A DNA stretch of 64,000 nt, taken from an uncultured Eubacteriales bacterium. GTDB lineage: Bacteria > Bacillota > Clostridia > Christensenellales > Aristaeellaceae. The notes under the pieces are model-generated. The model did no database searches, was not told the origin of the DNA, and was given only the letters and a program-made list of their open reading frames with translations. The stretch spans positions 1-64,000 of the forward strand of contig CALVNS010000012.1 in NCBI GenBank assembly GCA_944349855.1, given 5' to 3'. This document shows, one piece after another, positions 7,577-15,771 of the stretch (position 1 is the first letter of the stretch; each line of letters opens with the position of its first letter). Made by a program: the position numbers and the translations under genes.

Positions 7577-9172
7577 ATGAGCATCACCGTTGCAGACGTC
7601 ATGAAGCTGCCCTCCATGCGCGGAGCCAAAGTGCTCGGCGGGACAGGCGGACTTACGAGAATCGTGTCCTCCATTTCCGTATTGGAATATGCGCAGGTCA
7701 CGGCTGTACAGAAGGAGCTGTTCGATCACATTGAGTTTCTGGGCAATGAGCTGGCCATCACCGGTTTTATGAACAATCCGGACGATGTGGAGCTCCAGTG
7801 CACCAACCTGCGCCGCATGGCCGAGATTGGCGAGGTCGGCGTCATCCTGTTTTATGTCGGCATTGTCATGAAAAAGGTGGATCGCCAGCTCGTCGACGTG
7901 GCCGACGAACTGAACTTTCCATTGATCTGCATGCCCGTGGGGCAGATGAATCAGCGCTACAGCGAAGTGATTTGCGAGGTCATGGAGTTGATCTATCGCG
8001 ATCAGATGGCCAGCACGAGCCTGGTCAGCGAATTGCTGGAGCAGGCAGCCGGACTCACAGTGCATCAAAGAACGGTGGACAGCATGCTGCGCATGCTTGC
8101 GGACAGGTTGCACGCATCTGTCGTGCTGATGGATTCCTCCCGCCGCGTGCTCAACGAGGCTGCTTGGCCTCGCTCCTTTGACCATGCCATCAAAGAGCGC
8201 TTGACCGCCGCGGATTTTCCCGCGCTGGCCACCTGGCGATACGATAGCGCGATGAATATCCACATTTATCGGGACAGCATTCAGACGCAAGATCGCCACG
8301 CCATGGACCTGCTCCTCTTTAAGGAAGGCGATCCCCTGGATGTGGTCATCACCCGGCAAGCGGTTGAGGTGGTACAGCTGACGGTCAGCATCTGGTCGGA
8401 AAAGCACGACCGGATCGTGATCGGCGAATTGGTTCGCGCCATTCTTCAGGATGAACCCATGAAGATGCGCCGGCTGGCGGATATCTTTCATGTGGACGTG
8501 GCCTCCATCAACTCGATGTGGATCATCAGCGGCGAGGGCCCGCAAGACAGGGAGAGGCTTGCGGAGGTTTTGGAGGTGATCCGGCGCGATACGGAAACAT
8601 ATTCTGCGACTGCCATTGCCGACATCTACGACGAGGAAATGGTGCTGTTCATGATCGGGCCCGGCAACATCCAGGACGTTCGGGCGCTGACAGAGGTGAT
8701 CGGACACGAGCTGTCGGAGCGCCGGATCCATGCGACTCTGACCCGCTGCCATGCGTTGAATACCACGACCCGCGTGCGCGAAGCATTTTTAAGCCATCAA
8801 ACGGGGATGTCTGCCGTGAAGCGCATCTTTCCGGGGCGATGGGCGTATACGCTGGAGCAGATCGATTTTGCACAGCACTGTCGGGAGCTGATCGGGCGCG
8901 GCGAGCGCGCTGTCGACGAGGCGCTCAGGAGCATTGGCGCCCTGTTGCAGGGCGGAGTCGAGACCCATCTGTTGGAGACGTTGGAGTGCTATCTTCTGGA
9001 TGCGCAGATGAGCATTACGCAGACTTCCGAAAAGATGTTTCTGCATAAAAACACCATCAAGTATCGCATTCAACGCATCGCCGACCAGCTGGGGTTTGTC
9101 CCAGGAGAATTTCCGGAGAGCATCCCGCTGTTCACCGCGTGTGCCCTCAATCGGCTTTTACGCCAGACTTGA
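7577..9172 (+). CDS. PucR family transcriptional regulator
   Basis: 531 residues. The N-terminal 120 residues match the purine-catabolism regulator domain (T-V-A-D-V-M-K-L-P, then G-G-x-x-G-L-x-R-I-V-x-S-I-S-V-L-E). A CdaR/GGDEF-like middle follows, and the C-terminal helix-turn-helix carries the family signature (L-L-E-T-L-E-C-Y-L at about 474, S-E-K-M-F-L-H-K-N-T-I-K-Y-R-I-Q-R-I near 490-510). PucR-type proteins usually activate adjacent genes for purine, allantoin or amino-acid breakdown. Here the co-directional NCS1 permease, DUF917 and hydantoinase-type genes are the obvious targets. A strong terminator follows, so the regulator has its own transcript. Confidence 0.9.
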   Translation: MSITVADVMKLPSMRGAKVLGGTGGLTRIVSSISVLEYAQVTAVQKELFDHIEFLGNELAITGFMNNPDDVELQCTNLRRMAEIGEVGVILFYVGIVMKKVDRQLVDVADELNFPLICMPVGQMNQRYSEVICEVMELIYRDQMASTSLVSELLEQAAGLTVHQRTVDSMLRMLADRLHASVVLMDSSRRVLNEAAWPRSFDHAIKERLTAADFPALATWRYDSAMNIHIYRDSIQTQDRHAMDLLLFKEGDPLDVVITRQAVEVVQLTVSIWSEKHDRIVIGELVRAILQDEPMKMRRLADIFHVDVASINSMWIISGEGPQDRERLAEVLEVIRRDTETYSATAIADIYDEEMVLFMIGPGNIQDVRALTEVIGHELSERRIHATLTRCHALNTTTRVREAFLSHQTGMSAVKRIFPGRWAYTLEQIDFAQHCRELIGRGERAVDEALRSIGALLQGGVETHLLETLECYLLDAQMSITQTSEKMFLHKNTIKYRIQRIADQLGFVPGEFPESIPLFTACALNRLLRQT

Positions 9173-9182
9173 GCCCGCTTTC

Positions 9183-9227
9183 GAGGCGTTCATTTGTCCA
9201 AAAGGACAAATGAACGCCTCCTTTTTT
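9183..9227 (+). terminator. Rho-independent terminator after the PucR-type gene
   Basis: A perfect 17-bp stem (9183-9199 with 9204-9220), AAAA loop, then CTTTTTTCT. It starts 10 bases after the stop codon. Confidence 0.93.
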
Positions 9228-9264
9228 CTGCCTTGAAGATAAATACTTTCACGACAAATTTCGC

Positions 9265-9270
9265 TATAAT
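9265..9270 (+). promoter_or_regulatory. Promoter -10 element of the NCS1 permease operon
   Basis: A consensus TATAAT at 9265-9270, 50 bases before the ATG, with no good -35 box at normal spacing (best is ATACTT at 9243). A weak -35 is what an activator-dependent promoter would show, fitting control by the upstream PucR-type protein. Confidence 0.5.
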
Positions 9271-9320
9271 GCTTCTATTCTTTTTTCCGCACAAGCGGAT
9301 GAATGAAGGAGGAAGCGTTG

Positions 9321-10622
9321 ATGACTCAAAAGAATTCCGGCTTTGAAATCAAAGCGGAGCAACGGCAGAGTTGGCTCAGCATCGCCATGGTATGGGCGGG
9401 CGGCATGATTTGTGTGCCCTGCCTGATGATCGGCGGCGTATTGGTCGGCGGCGGTCTGAGCTTTGCGCAGATCATCGCGTCCATCCTGCTGGGTTATGGC
9501 ATGATCTGCGCCTACATGATTTTTATCGGCATGCAGGCCTGCGATACCGGCCTGCCGGTTTCCGTAATGGCCTCCGGCGCCCTGGGCGAAACGGGCGCGC
9601 GCTACATCATCTCGACCATCCTGGCCATCGCCTGCGTCGGCTGGTTTGGCATTCAGTCCGGGGTCTGTGGCAGCGCGTTTGCGTCCCTGGGCGCGAACAT
9701 GCTGGGCTTTGAGTCGGCAAGCCCCGCCGCAGTGGCCATCTGCTCCCTGGTCTGGGGCGCGATCATGCTGTTGACCGCGTGCCTGGGCTTCAAGGGGCTC
9801 AAGTGGCTCAATTACATCGCCGTTCCCGCACTGGTTGTGGTCTGCCTGTATGGCATCATCGCCAGCATGGTGAAAAACGACGGCGGCGCCGTGCTCGCTG
9901 CGTACAACCCGCCGGTCTCCAGCGGCCTGGTGTTTGGCATGAGCATGGTAGTGGCTTCCTTTGCGCTGGGCGGCCTGATCTCCGCCGACTACTGCCGGTT
10001 TGCCAAGAACCGCGGCGATGTGGTAAAGTCCTCCATTGTGGGCGTCATTCCCGCCGGATTGTTCATGTTGCTCACCGGCGGCGTCATGAGCATCGTCACG
10101 GGGCAGTACGACATCTCCATCATCCTTTCCAACCTGGGCGTGCCGTTCTTCGGCCTGCTGGCGCTGGTGCTCGCCACCTGGACGACCAATGTGACCAACG
10201 CCTATTCCGGCGGCCTTGCGCTGTCCAATCTGCTGGGCTTTGACGAGAGCAAATTCAAGATCACCACCGGCATTGCGGGAGCCATCGGCACCCTGCTGGC
10301 AGCCTTTGGCGTGCTGTCCAAGTTCGAAGCGTTCCTGAGTCTGATGAGCGCCCTGCTGCCGCCGCTGGCCGGCGTGATCATCGCCAACTATTGGATTGTC
10401 GGCAAGGGCCGGCGGGATGCCTTCAGGATTCAAAGCGGCATCTTTGCCCCCGGCCTGATCTCCTATCTGGTCGGCGCATTCGTCGCTTGCCTGACTGGCG
10501 GAACCTTCGCCTCCTTCCCGTTCCTCGCATGGCTGAACGTGCCTTTCTTTGTAGGACCGGTGAACGGCATCATCGTTTCGCTGATTCTGTACACCGTGCT
10601 GGTCAAGGCCCAGAGGAAGTGA
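9321..10622 (+). CDS. NCS1 family nucleobase/hydantoin permease (CodB-like)
   Basis: 433 residues from the ATG at 9321, chosen over the upstream in-frame ATG at 9303 because GGAGGAAG lies at proper distance before it. About 12 hydrophobic helices. The N-terminal Q-x-S-W-L-S-I-A-M-V-W-A-G and the G-G-L-S-F block are typical of cytosine permease-like NCS1 transporters that bring nucleobases or hydantoins across the inner membrane with sodium or protons. It heads an operon with the DUF917 and hydantoinase-type genes. The substrate is not readable from sequence; a cyclic ureide or nucleobase is likely. Confidence 0.87.
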   Translation: MTQKNSGFEIKAEQRQSWLSIAMVWAGGMICVPCLMIGGVLVGGGLSFAQIIASILLGYGMICAYMIFIGMQACDTGLPVSVMASGALGETGARYIISTILAIACVGWFGIQSGVCGSAFASLGANMLGFESASPAAVAICSLVWGAIMLLTACLGFKGLKWLNYIAVPALVVVCLYGIIASMVKNDGGAVLAAYNPPVSSGLVFGMSMVVASFALGGLISADYCRFAKNRGDVVKSSIVGVIPAGLFMLLTGGVMSIVTGQYDISIILSNLGVPFFGLLALVLATWTTNVTNAYSGGLALSNLLGFDESKFKITTGIAGAIGTLLAAFGVLSKFEAFLSLMSALLPPLAGVIIANYWIVGKGRRDAFRIQSGIFAPGLISYLVGAFVACLTGGTFASFPFLAWLNVPFFVGPVNGIIVSLILYTVLVKAQRK

Positions 10623-10698
10623 CTTCGTTCCAACAAAGCGGCGGCGCGATCATCGCCCGCCGCGATTCACGGTAAAAACGCAAATGAGGTGACAGGCA

Positions 10699-11799
10699 TT
10701 GAGAAAGATTGGCATTCGTGAGATTGAAGACATCGCCCTCGGCGCGGCGCTGCTGGGCGCGGGGGGCGGCGGCGATCCCTATATTGGAAAGCTGATGGCC
10801 ATCGGCGCAGTGCGGGAGTGCGGCGAAGTGACGCTGCTCTCCCCCGAGGAGACGCCGGACGACGCGCTGATCATGCCCATCGCCATGATGGGCGCGCCCA
10901 CGGTGCTTTGCGAAAAAGGAATCGGCGGCACGGAATACCGGCGCATCTTTGAAATGGTGGAGCGCTATTTCGGGCGCAAGGTCTACGCCACCATGCCCAT
11001 GGAGGCGGGCGGCGTGAACTCCATGCTGCCCATTGCGGCCGCCGCGCGCCTGGGCCTGCCCATGATCGACTGCGACGGCATGGGGCGCGCCTTCCCGGAG
11101 CTGCAAATGGTCACCTTCACCATTGGCGGCGTTTCCGCCACGCCCATGGCCCTGACGGACGAGAAGGGCAACAGCGTCATTTTTGAAACCATCACGAATC
11201 AGTGGACGGAGGAACTGGCGCGCTCCGTCACCATGTCCTGCGGCGGCAGCGTGACCTGCTCGCTTTACGTCATGGACGGCAAGACCATGAAGGCCTACTC
11301 CGTGCACGACATCGTCACCCGCAGCGAGCAGCTGGGCAAGGCCATCCGCAACGTCAAGAACGTGACCGACGGCACGCCGGAGGAAAACTTTCTGGCGTTC
11401 TCCGAAGGCATCAAGCTGTTCAAGGGCAAGATTTCGGATGTGCTGCGCACCACCAACGGCAAGTTCAACCTCGGCAAAATTCAGCTGGAGGGCATTGGCG
11501 ATTGCAAGGGCCATCGAGGCGAGGTAACCTTCCAAAACGAGAACCTCTGCGCCAGCGTGGATGGCGCAATCCTCGCCACGGCTCCGGATCTGATCTGCCT
11601 GGTCGACACGGAAACCTTCACACCCATTACTACAGACGGCCTGAAGTACGGCAAGCGCGTGCTGGTGGTGGGCCTCAGATGCTATCCCCTGTGGCGTACG
11701 CCCAAGGGCATTGAACTGGTGGGCCCGCGGTATTTCGGCATCGACACGGATTACATTCCCGTCGAGGATCGCGTCAAGGGAGGTGCGGCAAATGTATAA
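10699..11799 (+). CDS. DUF917 family protein
   Basis: 366 residues starting with TTG at 10699, supported by GAGGTGA seven bases upstream. The start R-K-I-G-I-R-E-I-E-D-I-A-L-G-A-A-L-L-G-A-G-G-G-G-D-P is the DUF917 signature. A member of this family is known as an S-methyl-thiohydantoin desulfurase, and the family nearly always sits beside hydantoinase/oxoprolinase genes. Its stop overlaps the next gene by 8 bases, so the two are translationally coupled and probably form one complex. The exact reaction is unknown; a metabolic role on a hydantoin-like ring is inferred. Confidence 0.85.
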   Translation: MRKIGIREIEDIALGAALLGAGGGGDPYIGKLMAIGAVRECGEVTLLSPEETPDDALIMPIAMMGAPTVLCEKGIGGTEYRRIFEMVERYFGRKVYATMPMEAGGVNSMLPIAAAARLGLPMIDCDGMGRAFPELQMVTFTIGGVSATPMALTDEKGNSVIFETITNQWTEELARSVTMSCGGSVTCSLYVMDGKTMKAYSVHDIVTRSEQLGKAIRNVKNVTDGTPEENFLAFSEGIKLFKGKISDVLRTTNGKFNLGKIQLEGIGDCKGHRGEVTFQNENLCASVDGAILATAPDLICLVDTETFTPITTDGLKYGKRVLVVGLRCYPLWRTPKGIELVGPRYFGIDTDYIPVEDRVKGGAANV

Positions 11800-13342
11800 A
11801 CTGGGGATCGACGTGGGCGGCACCAATACCGACGCGGTTTTGATCGACGAGCGCCTGCAGGTCATCGCAGAGGTCAAGCATCCCACCACCGGCAATATCT
11901 TTGATGGCATCATGGGCGCGGTGCGCGCGCTGCTTGACCAGGCGCAGGTCGACCGCAGCCAGATTCGCCAGGCGATGCTGGGCACCACCCAATGCACCAA
12001 CGCCATCGTGGAGCGCAAAAACCTCGCCAAGATCGGCCTCTTGCGCATCGGCGCTCCCGCCACCGTGGGCGTGCCGCCCATGGTGGATTGGCCCGCAGAT
12101 ATACAGTTCATTTGCCAAAAGAGCGCGATCATCGGAGGCGGCTTCGAGTATGACGGCAAGCAGCTGGCGCCCCTGGATGAGGAGGCCGCAAGGGCCTTCT
12201 TCACGGAGCTGAAGGGAAAAGTGCAGTCCATCGCCATCTCCTGTGTGTTTTCCACGGTGCGAGCCGACCACGAGCAGCGGGCCGCCCAGATCTGCCGCGA
12301 GGTGATGGGCGAGGACGTCCATATTTCCATTTCCAATGAGATCGGTTCCATGGGATTGATCGAGCGGGAAAACGCCACCATCCTCAATGCCGCGCTCTAC
12401 AAGGTCGCTGAACGCTTCACGGAGGGCTTTGCCTACAGCCTGGCCCAGGAGGGCGTAACCCAGGCGGAGATCTACCTTTCCCAAAATGACGGCACGCTCA
12501 TGACCATGGAATATGCCAAGCGCTACCCCATTCTGACGGTCGCCTGCGGCCCGACCAATTCCATCCGCGGCGCAAGCTATTTGAGCAGGCGCAACAACGC
12601 CATCATAATCGACGTCGGCGGAACCACCACCGACTTCGGCGTCATCCAGGCCGGCTTCCCCCGCGAATCCGGCGTGGCGGTGACCATCGGCGGCGTGCGC
12701 ACCAACTTCCGCATGCCGGACGTCTATTCCATCGGCCTTGGCGGCGGCTCCATCGTTCGCCAAAGGGAGGACGGCTCCGTCACCGTCGGTCCCGACAGCG
12801 TGGGGTATGAAATCACGCAGAAGGCGCTGGTCTTCGGCGGGGATACGTTGACCGCGACGGACATTGCAGTCCGCCTTGGCATGGCGGATGTCGGCGATGC
12901 CTCCAAGGTCGCCCACCTCAGTGAAGAGCTTGCCGTAAAGGCCATGTCCGTCATCCGTGAGATGGTAGAAGAAGGAATCGACGTCATGAAGGTTTCCAGC
13001 GACGATCTGGACGTCATCCTGGTGGGCGGTGGCTCCATCATTCTGCCTGAAAAGCTCGCGGGCGCGCGCAGCGTCACCAAGCCAGCCTTCTTCGGCACCG
13101 CCAACGCGATCGGCTCTGCCATCTCCAAGGTCAGCGGCAATTACGAGGCGCTGGTCAACTACGACGAGCTTCCCCGCGAACAGGCGCTGGAGAGGGCCAA
13201 GCGCGAGGCCATCGAAATGGCCGTGGCCTCAGGAGCCATCCGCGAGACGGTCGAGATCATCGAAGTCGAGGATATACCGCTTGCCTACTATCCGGGCAAC
13301 ACCTGCCGCGTAAAGGTCAAGGCCGCAGGTGAATTGCGGTAA
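11792..13342 (+). CDS. Hydantoinase/oxoprolinase family protein (HyuA-like)
   Basis: 516 residues. The ATG at 11792 is chosen because AAGGGAGGTG precedes it and the N-terminus M-Y-K-L-G-I-D-V-G-G-T-N-T-D-A-V-L is the family's phosphate-binding start. A second actin-like element, I-I-D-V-G-G-T-T-T-D-F-G, is near 270. The family uses ATP to open hydantoin or 5-oxoproline rings; HyuA normally pairs with HyuB. No HyuB is present, and at 516 residues this is the shorter type usually coupled to DUF917 proteins. Together with the permease this suggests import and opening of a cyclic amide in the cytoplasm. Confidence 0.88.
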   Translation: MYKLGIDVGGTNTDAVLIDERLQVIAEVKHPTTGNIFDGIMGAVRALLDQAQVDRSQIRQAMLGTTQCTNAIVERKNLAKIGLLRIGAPATVGVPPMVDWPADIQFICQKSAIIGGGFEYDGKQLAPLDEEAARAFFTELKGKVQSIAISCVFSTVRADHEQRAAQICREVMGEDVHISISNEIGSMGLIERENATILNAALYKVAERFTEGFAYSLAQEGVTQAEIYLSQNDGTLMTMEYAKRYPILTVACGPTNSIRGASYLSRRNNAIIIDVGGTTTDFGVIQAGFPRESGVAVTIGGVRTNFRMPDVYSIGLGGGSIVRQREDGSVTVGPDSVGYEITQKALVFGGDTLTATDIAVRLGMADVGDASKVAHLSEELAVKAMSVIREMVEEGIDVMKVSSDDLDVILVGGGSIILPEKLAGARSVTKPAFFGTANAIGSAISKVSGNYEALVNYDELPREQALERAKREAIEMAVASGAIRETVEIIEVEDIPLAYYPGNTCRVKVKAAGELR

Positions 13343-13411
13343 GTCCTGCGCCGTTGGCTTTCTCCGTTGCCGGTCGTCCGGATGTTCGAACTTCTTTCCC
13401 GATGATCTTTG

Positions 13412-13444
13412 CAGGGCGCTGTGGCTCATGGCCGCGGCGCCCTG
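13412..13444. terminator. Candidate hairpin between convergent genes
   Basis: CAGGGCGC at 13412-13419 pairs with GCGCCCTG at 13437-13444, with partial pairing inside, followed by TTTG on the plus strand. It lies 70 bases after the HyuA-like stop and before the end of the convergent EamA gene. The T-run is weak. Confidence 0.4.
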
Positions 13445-13469
13445 TTTGCCGATGGCAGGCCGCATCCCT

Positions 13470-14339
13470 TTACATGGAGATCAGCGTCATGCCCAGCGTG
13501 CCGACGACCATCAACGCAAGCCCCATCCCGCCCCTGCGGGAGAGGCGTTCTCGAAAGACCACGTAGGAGAAGAGGATCGAGACGAGTATGCTGAGCTTGT
13601 CGATGGGCACCACTACGCTCACCACGCCATTCTGTATGGCGTAATAGTAGCACAGCCATGATGCGCCCGTGGCGATTCCCGAAAGCACGATAAATGCCAT
13701 TTCGTGGGGATCGACTTGGCGAAGCCGTTCCTGCTTGCCCTTTACGCACACGATCATCCCCGCCATTGCCAGTACCACGACAGTGCGCAATGCGGTGCCC
13801 ACATTGGACTCGATTTCGGACATGCCAAGCTTTGACAGCACGGAGGTCAGGGCGGCGAACACCGCCGACATCACGGCATAGAGCAGCCAAGGGCCCTGGC
13901 GTGAAGCGGTGCGCTCGGCCTGAGGTTCGACCATCAACAGGATGCCCGCTCCAATCAGGAGGGTACAAAGCAGCCGAAGCGGCAGATGCGACGTTTCTCC
14001 GAAAAACAGCATGGCCAGCAGCACCGAGAGCACTGTGCTGGATTTATCGACGGGAACGACCTTGTTGACGCTACCCATCGAAAGCGCCTTGAAGTAGCAC
14101 AGCCACGACGCGCCCGTCGTCATGCCAGACAGCACGAGGAACAGCAGCGAGCGAACGTCCAACGCTAAAAGGCTGTGCCAAGAGCCCGCCACAAAGACCA
14201 TGAGCCAGGAAAAGGCCAGAACGATCCCGGTTCGCAGCAGCGTTGCCACGTCGGAATCCGTCTTGTGTATGCCGCATTTGGCAAGGATGGAAGTCAGCCC
14301 TGCAAAGACGGCGGAGCCTATCGCTGCGATCAGCCACAT
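13470..14339 (-). CDS. EamA/DMT superfamily transporter
   Basis: 289 residues from the ATG at 14339 (M-W-L-I-A-A-I-G-S-A-V-F-A-G), which has an AGGAGAGGGG ribosome site; further upstream in-frame ATGs lack one. There are ten hydrophobic helices in two homologous halves. Each half repeats the same motif, V-V-P-V-D-K-S-S-T-V-L-S-V-L and V-V-P-I-D-K-L-S-I-L-V-S-I-L, followed by F-F-G-E or F-R-E-R: the classic internal duplication of EamA domains. Members export or import metabolites or nucleotide sugars. It stands alone and convergent to the hydantoin operon, so no substrate can be inferred. Confidence 0.88.
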   Translation of the reverse strand: MWLIAAIGSAVFAGLTSILAKCGIHKTDSDVATLLRTGIVLAFSWLMVFVAGSWHSLLALDVRSLLFLVLSGMTTGASWLCYFKALSMGSVNKVVPVDKSSTVLSVLLAMLFFGETSHLPLRLLCTLLIGAGILLMVEPQAERTASRQGPWLLYAVMSAVFAALTSVLSKLGMSEIESNVGTALRTVVVLAMAGMIVCVKGKQERLRQVDPHEMAFIVLSGIATGASWLCYYYAIQNGVVSVVVPIDKLSILVSILFSYVVFRERLSRRGGMGLALMVVGTLGMTLISM

Positions 14340-14624
14340 GTTGCATTTCCCCTCTCCTATGTGAACGGCTTTCGGGCTCGTACAGGCCATTGTGAACCGG
14401 CCGCCCTGCTCCATGGACGGCACACAATGTGCCTTTGCATGGTAACGCGCCCTCTCTGTGGCCATTATACACGCTTTCAGGGAAAGCACAATCCAAAAAA
14501 CATGTCTTCACCCCCGCCATGGGTCCCTGCACGCCCCCATGCCCCGCCTTGAGGCAGCGTCCAGGGCTTCTGCAGTGCAAAAGAGGCGCCCCAAAAAAAA
14601 TCAAAAAAATTTTTTCAAAAGGTA

Positions 14625-14652
14625 TTGACTTTCTTTGATTTACGGCTATAAT
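14625..14652 (+). promoter_or_regulatory. Sigma-A promoter of the hsp20 gene
   Basis: TTGACT (14625-14630), 16 bases, TATAAT (14647-14652), preceded by an A/T-rich UP-like stretch from 14592. The 130-base leader contains a short inverted repeat GTGGT-N5-ACCAC at 14679-14693. No CIRCE (HrcA) element is visible. Confidence 0.8.
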
Positions 14653-14785
14653 ATAGGTATCGTTCAGAGATGAGCGAAGTGGTTCATGACCACATCATCT
14701 ACGACCTGCGAAAGGCCAGAATGCGACCCTACATGACTGGCAATGTTACCAGCGGTGCAAGGCCAAAGAAATGGAGGTTTGCATT

Positions 14786-15247
14786 ATGAGCAAGTATCTT
14801 CCTACTGTTTTCGGTGAAAACCTGATGGACGTTTTTGATGATTGGGATCGTGACTTCTTCCGCCGCTTTGGCAACGTCGACCGCGCGCTGTACGGCAAGC
14901 ACGCACAGCATGTCATGAAGACGGATGTCAAGGAAACGGATGAGGGCTATGAGGTGGATGTCGATCTGCCGGGCTTCAAGAAGGACGAGATTCATCTTGA
15001 ACTGAATGACGGTTATCTGACCATCTCCGCCGAGAAGGCTTTGGAGAAGGACAACGAGAACAAGAAGGGCAAGATGCTCCGTCAGGAGCGCTATGCGGGC
15101 GTGATGCAGCGCAGCTTCTATGTGGGTGAACAGATGACGGAGGAGGACATCAAGGCCTCGTATGAGAGCGGTGTTCTGCACGTAAACATCCCGAAGAAGG
15201 AAGCGCGGAAGGCCCCCGAAAAGAAGACCATTCTGATTGAGGGCTAA
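14786..15247 (+). CDS. Hsp20 family small heat shock protein
   Basis: 153 residues. The ATG at 14786 follows GGAGGTTTGCATT; the ATG at 14771 overlaps the ribosome site and is less likely. The alpha-crystallin domain spans about 40-145, with V-D-V-D-L-P-G-F-K-K-D-E-I-H-L-E-L, a Y-L-T-I-S-A strand, and the closing A-S-Y-E-S-G-V-L-H-V-N-I-P-K-K. The family holds unfolding proteins in the cytoplasm until ATP-dependent chaperones act. The C-terminal I-L-I matches the I-x-I anchor that joins dimers into oligomers. It is a single-gene transcript with its own promoter and terminator. Confidence 0.95.
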   Translation: MSKYLPTVFGENLMDVFDDWDRDFFRRFGNVDRALYGKHAQHVMKTDVKETDEGYEVDVDLPGFKKDEIHLELNDGYLTISAEKALEKDNENKKGKMLRQERYAGVMQRSFYVGEQMTEEDIKASYESGVLHVNIPKKEARKAPEKKTILIEG

Positions 15248-15252
15248 TCAGA

Positions 15253-15283
15253 CGCCCCGCCGGCATCAGCCGGCGGGGCGTTT
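15253..15283 (+). terminator. Rho-independent terminator of hsp20
   Basis: A perfect 12-bp GC-rich stem (15253-15264 with 15269-15280), ATCA loop, followed by TTTG. It begins 5 bases after the stop codon. Confidence 0.85.
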
Positions 15284-15288
15284 GAATT

Positions 15289-15341
15289 GGCGTCAAAGGG
15301 CATGATTTCCAAAGAAGATGGAAGTCATGCCCTTTGGCGTC
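15289..15341. repeat. Long inverted repeat downstream of the hsp20 terminator
   Basis: 22-base arms (15289-15310 and 15320-15341) differing at only three positions, two of which remain G-U pairs in RNA, around a 9-base loop. The core is CAAAGGGCATGA/TCATGCCCTTTG. No poly-T follows on either strand. It could be a transcript-end stabiliser, a bidirectional stop signal or an interspersed repeat copy. Confidence 0.6.
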
Positions 15342-15399
15342 GACTCCATCGCCGCAGACCGCCCCTCCTTCAGGAGGCAGAGCGCCGGCAGGGCAACGC

Positions 15400-15771
15400 T
15401 TACGACTTCTCCATGAGCATATCCGTCAGCCGCAGGATCTCGGGAGCGATTCGTTCCCGTTCCCGCTTGGTGATGCGCTGATAAAGCGGATAGGCGCAGC
15501 TCAAAATGAATATGCCCACCGCGCCCAACGCAATCCCCCACGCGAGATTGCGGCCGACCATGGCAAGGCTCATCCCGCCGCCCAGGGTCAGCGTACCCAC
15601 GACGCCCGCGGCAACGGACCAGACGGTCCCCTTTTTTTCGGCGCCGGCGTCCAGCCTGCGCAGCGTTTCCAGCGTCGTTTCCCTGTTCGGCAGGTACTTT
15701 TCGCGAATGCGGCGGACCTCGCTTTGTGTCTTGGCGGAGTAGTGATAGTCAAACGGCGGTTCTTGATTCAT
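15400..15771 (-). CDS. Conserved membrane protein with N-terminal cytosolic segment
   Basis: 123 residues from the ATG at 15771, which overlaps the stop of the upstream membrane gene (ATGA type). A soluble N-terminal part (about 1-50, with I-R-E-K-Y-L-P-N-R-E-T-T-L-E-T-L-R-R-L-D) precedes two membrane helices separated by a short loop with G-G-G-M-S, then a basic tail (Q-R-I-T-K-R-E-R-E-R-I-A-P-E-I). Similar small proteins are common in Clostridia, sometimes under the unreliable name dihydropteridine reductase. It is the last gene of the two-component operon, so a role in envelope sensing is inferred. No enzymatic motif is visible. Confidence 0.75.
   Translation of the reverse strand: MNQEPPFDYHYSAKTQSEVRRIREKYLPNRETTLETLRRLDAGAEKKGTVWSVAAGVVGTLTLGGGMSLAMVGRNLAWGIALGAVGIFILSCAYPLYQRITKRERERIAPEILRLTDMLMEKS

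Noticed and set aside
7288..7701. 137-codon leftward frame upstream of the PucR-type gene
   Set aside because: It overlaps the promoter and start of the PucR-type gene and has no ribosome site or motif.
9264..10433. 389-codon leftward frame rich in His, Gln and Ala
   Set aside because: It is antisense to the NCS1 permease gene, has no ribosome site and its composition is typical of shadow frames.
14679..14693. GTGGT-N5-ACCAC dyad as a CIRCE element for hsp20
   Set aside because: It does not match TTAGCACTC-N9-GAGTGCTAA; at most an unknown short dyad.
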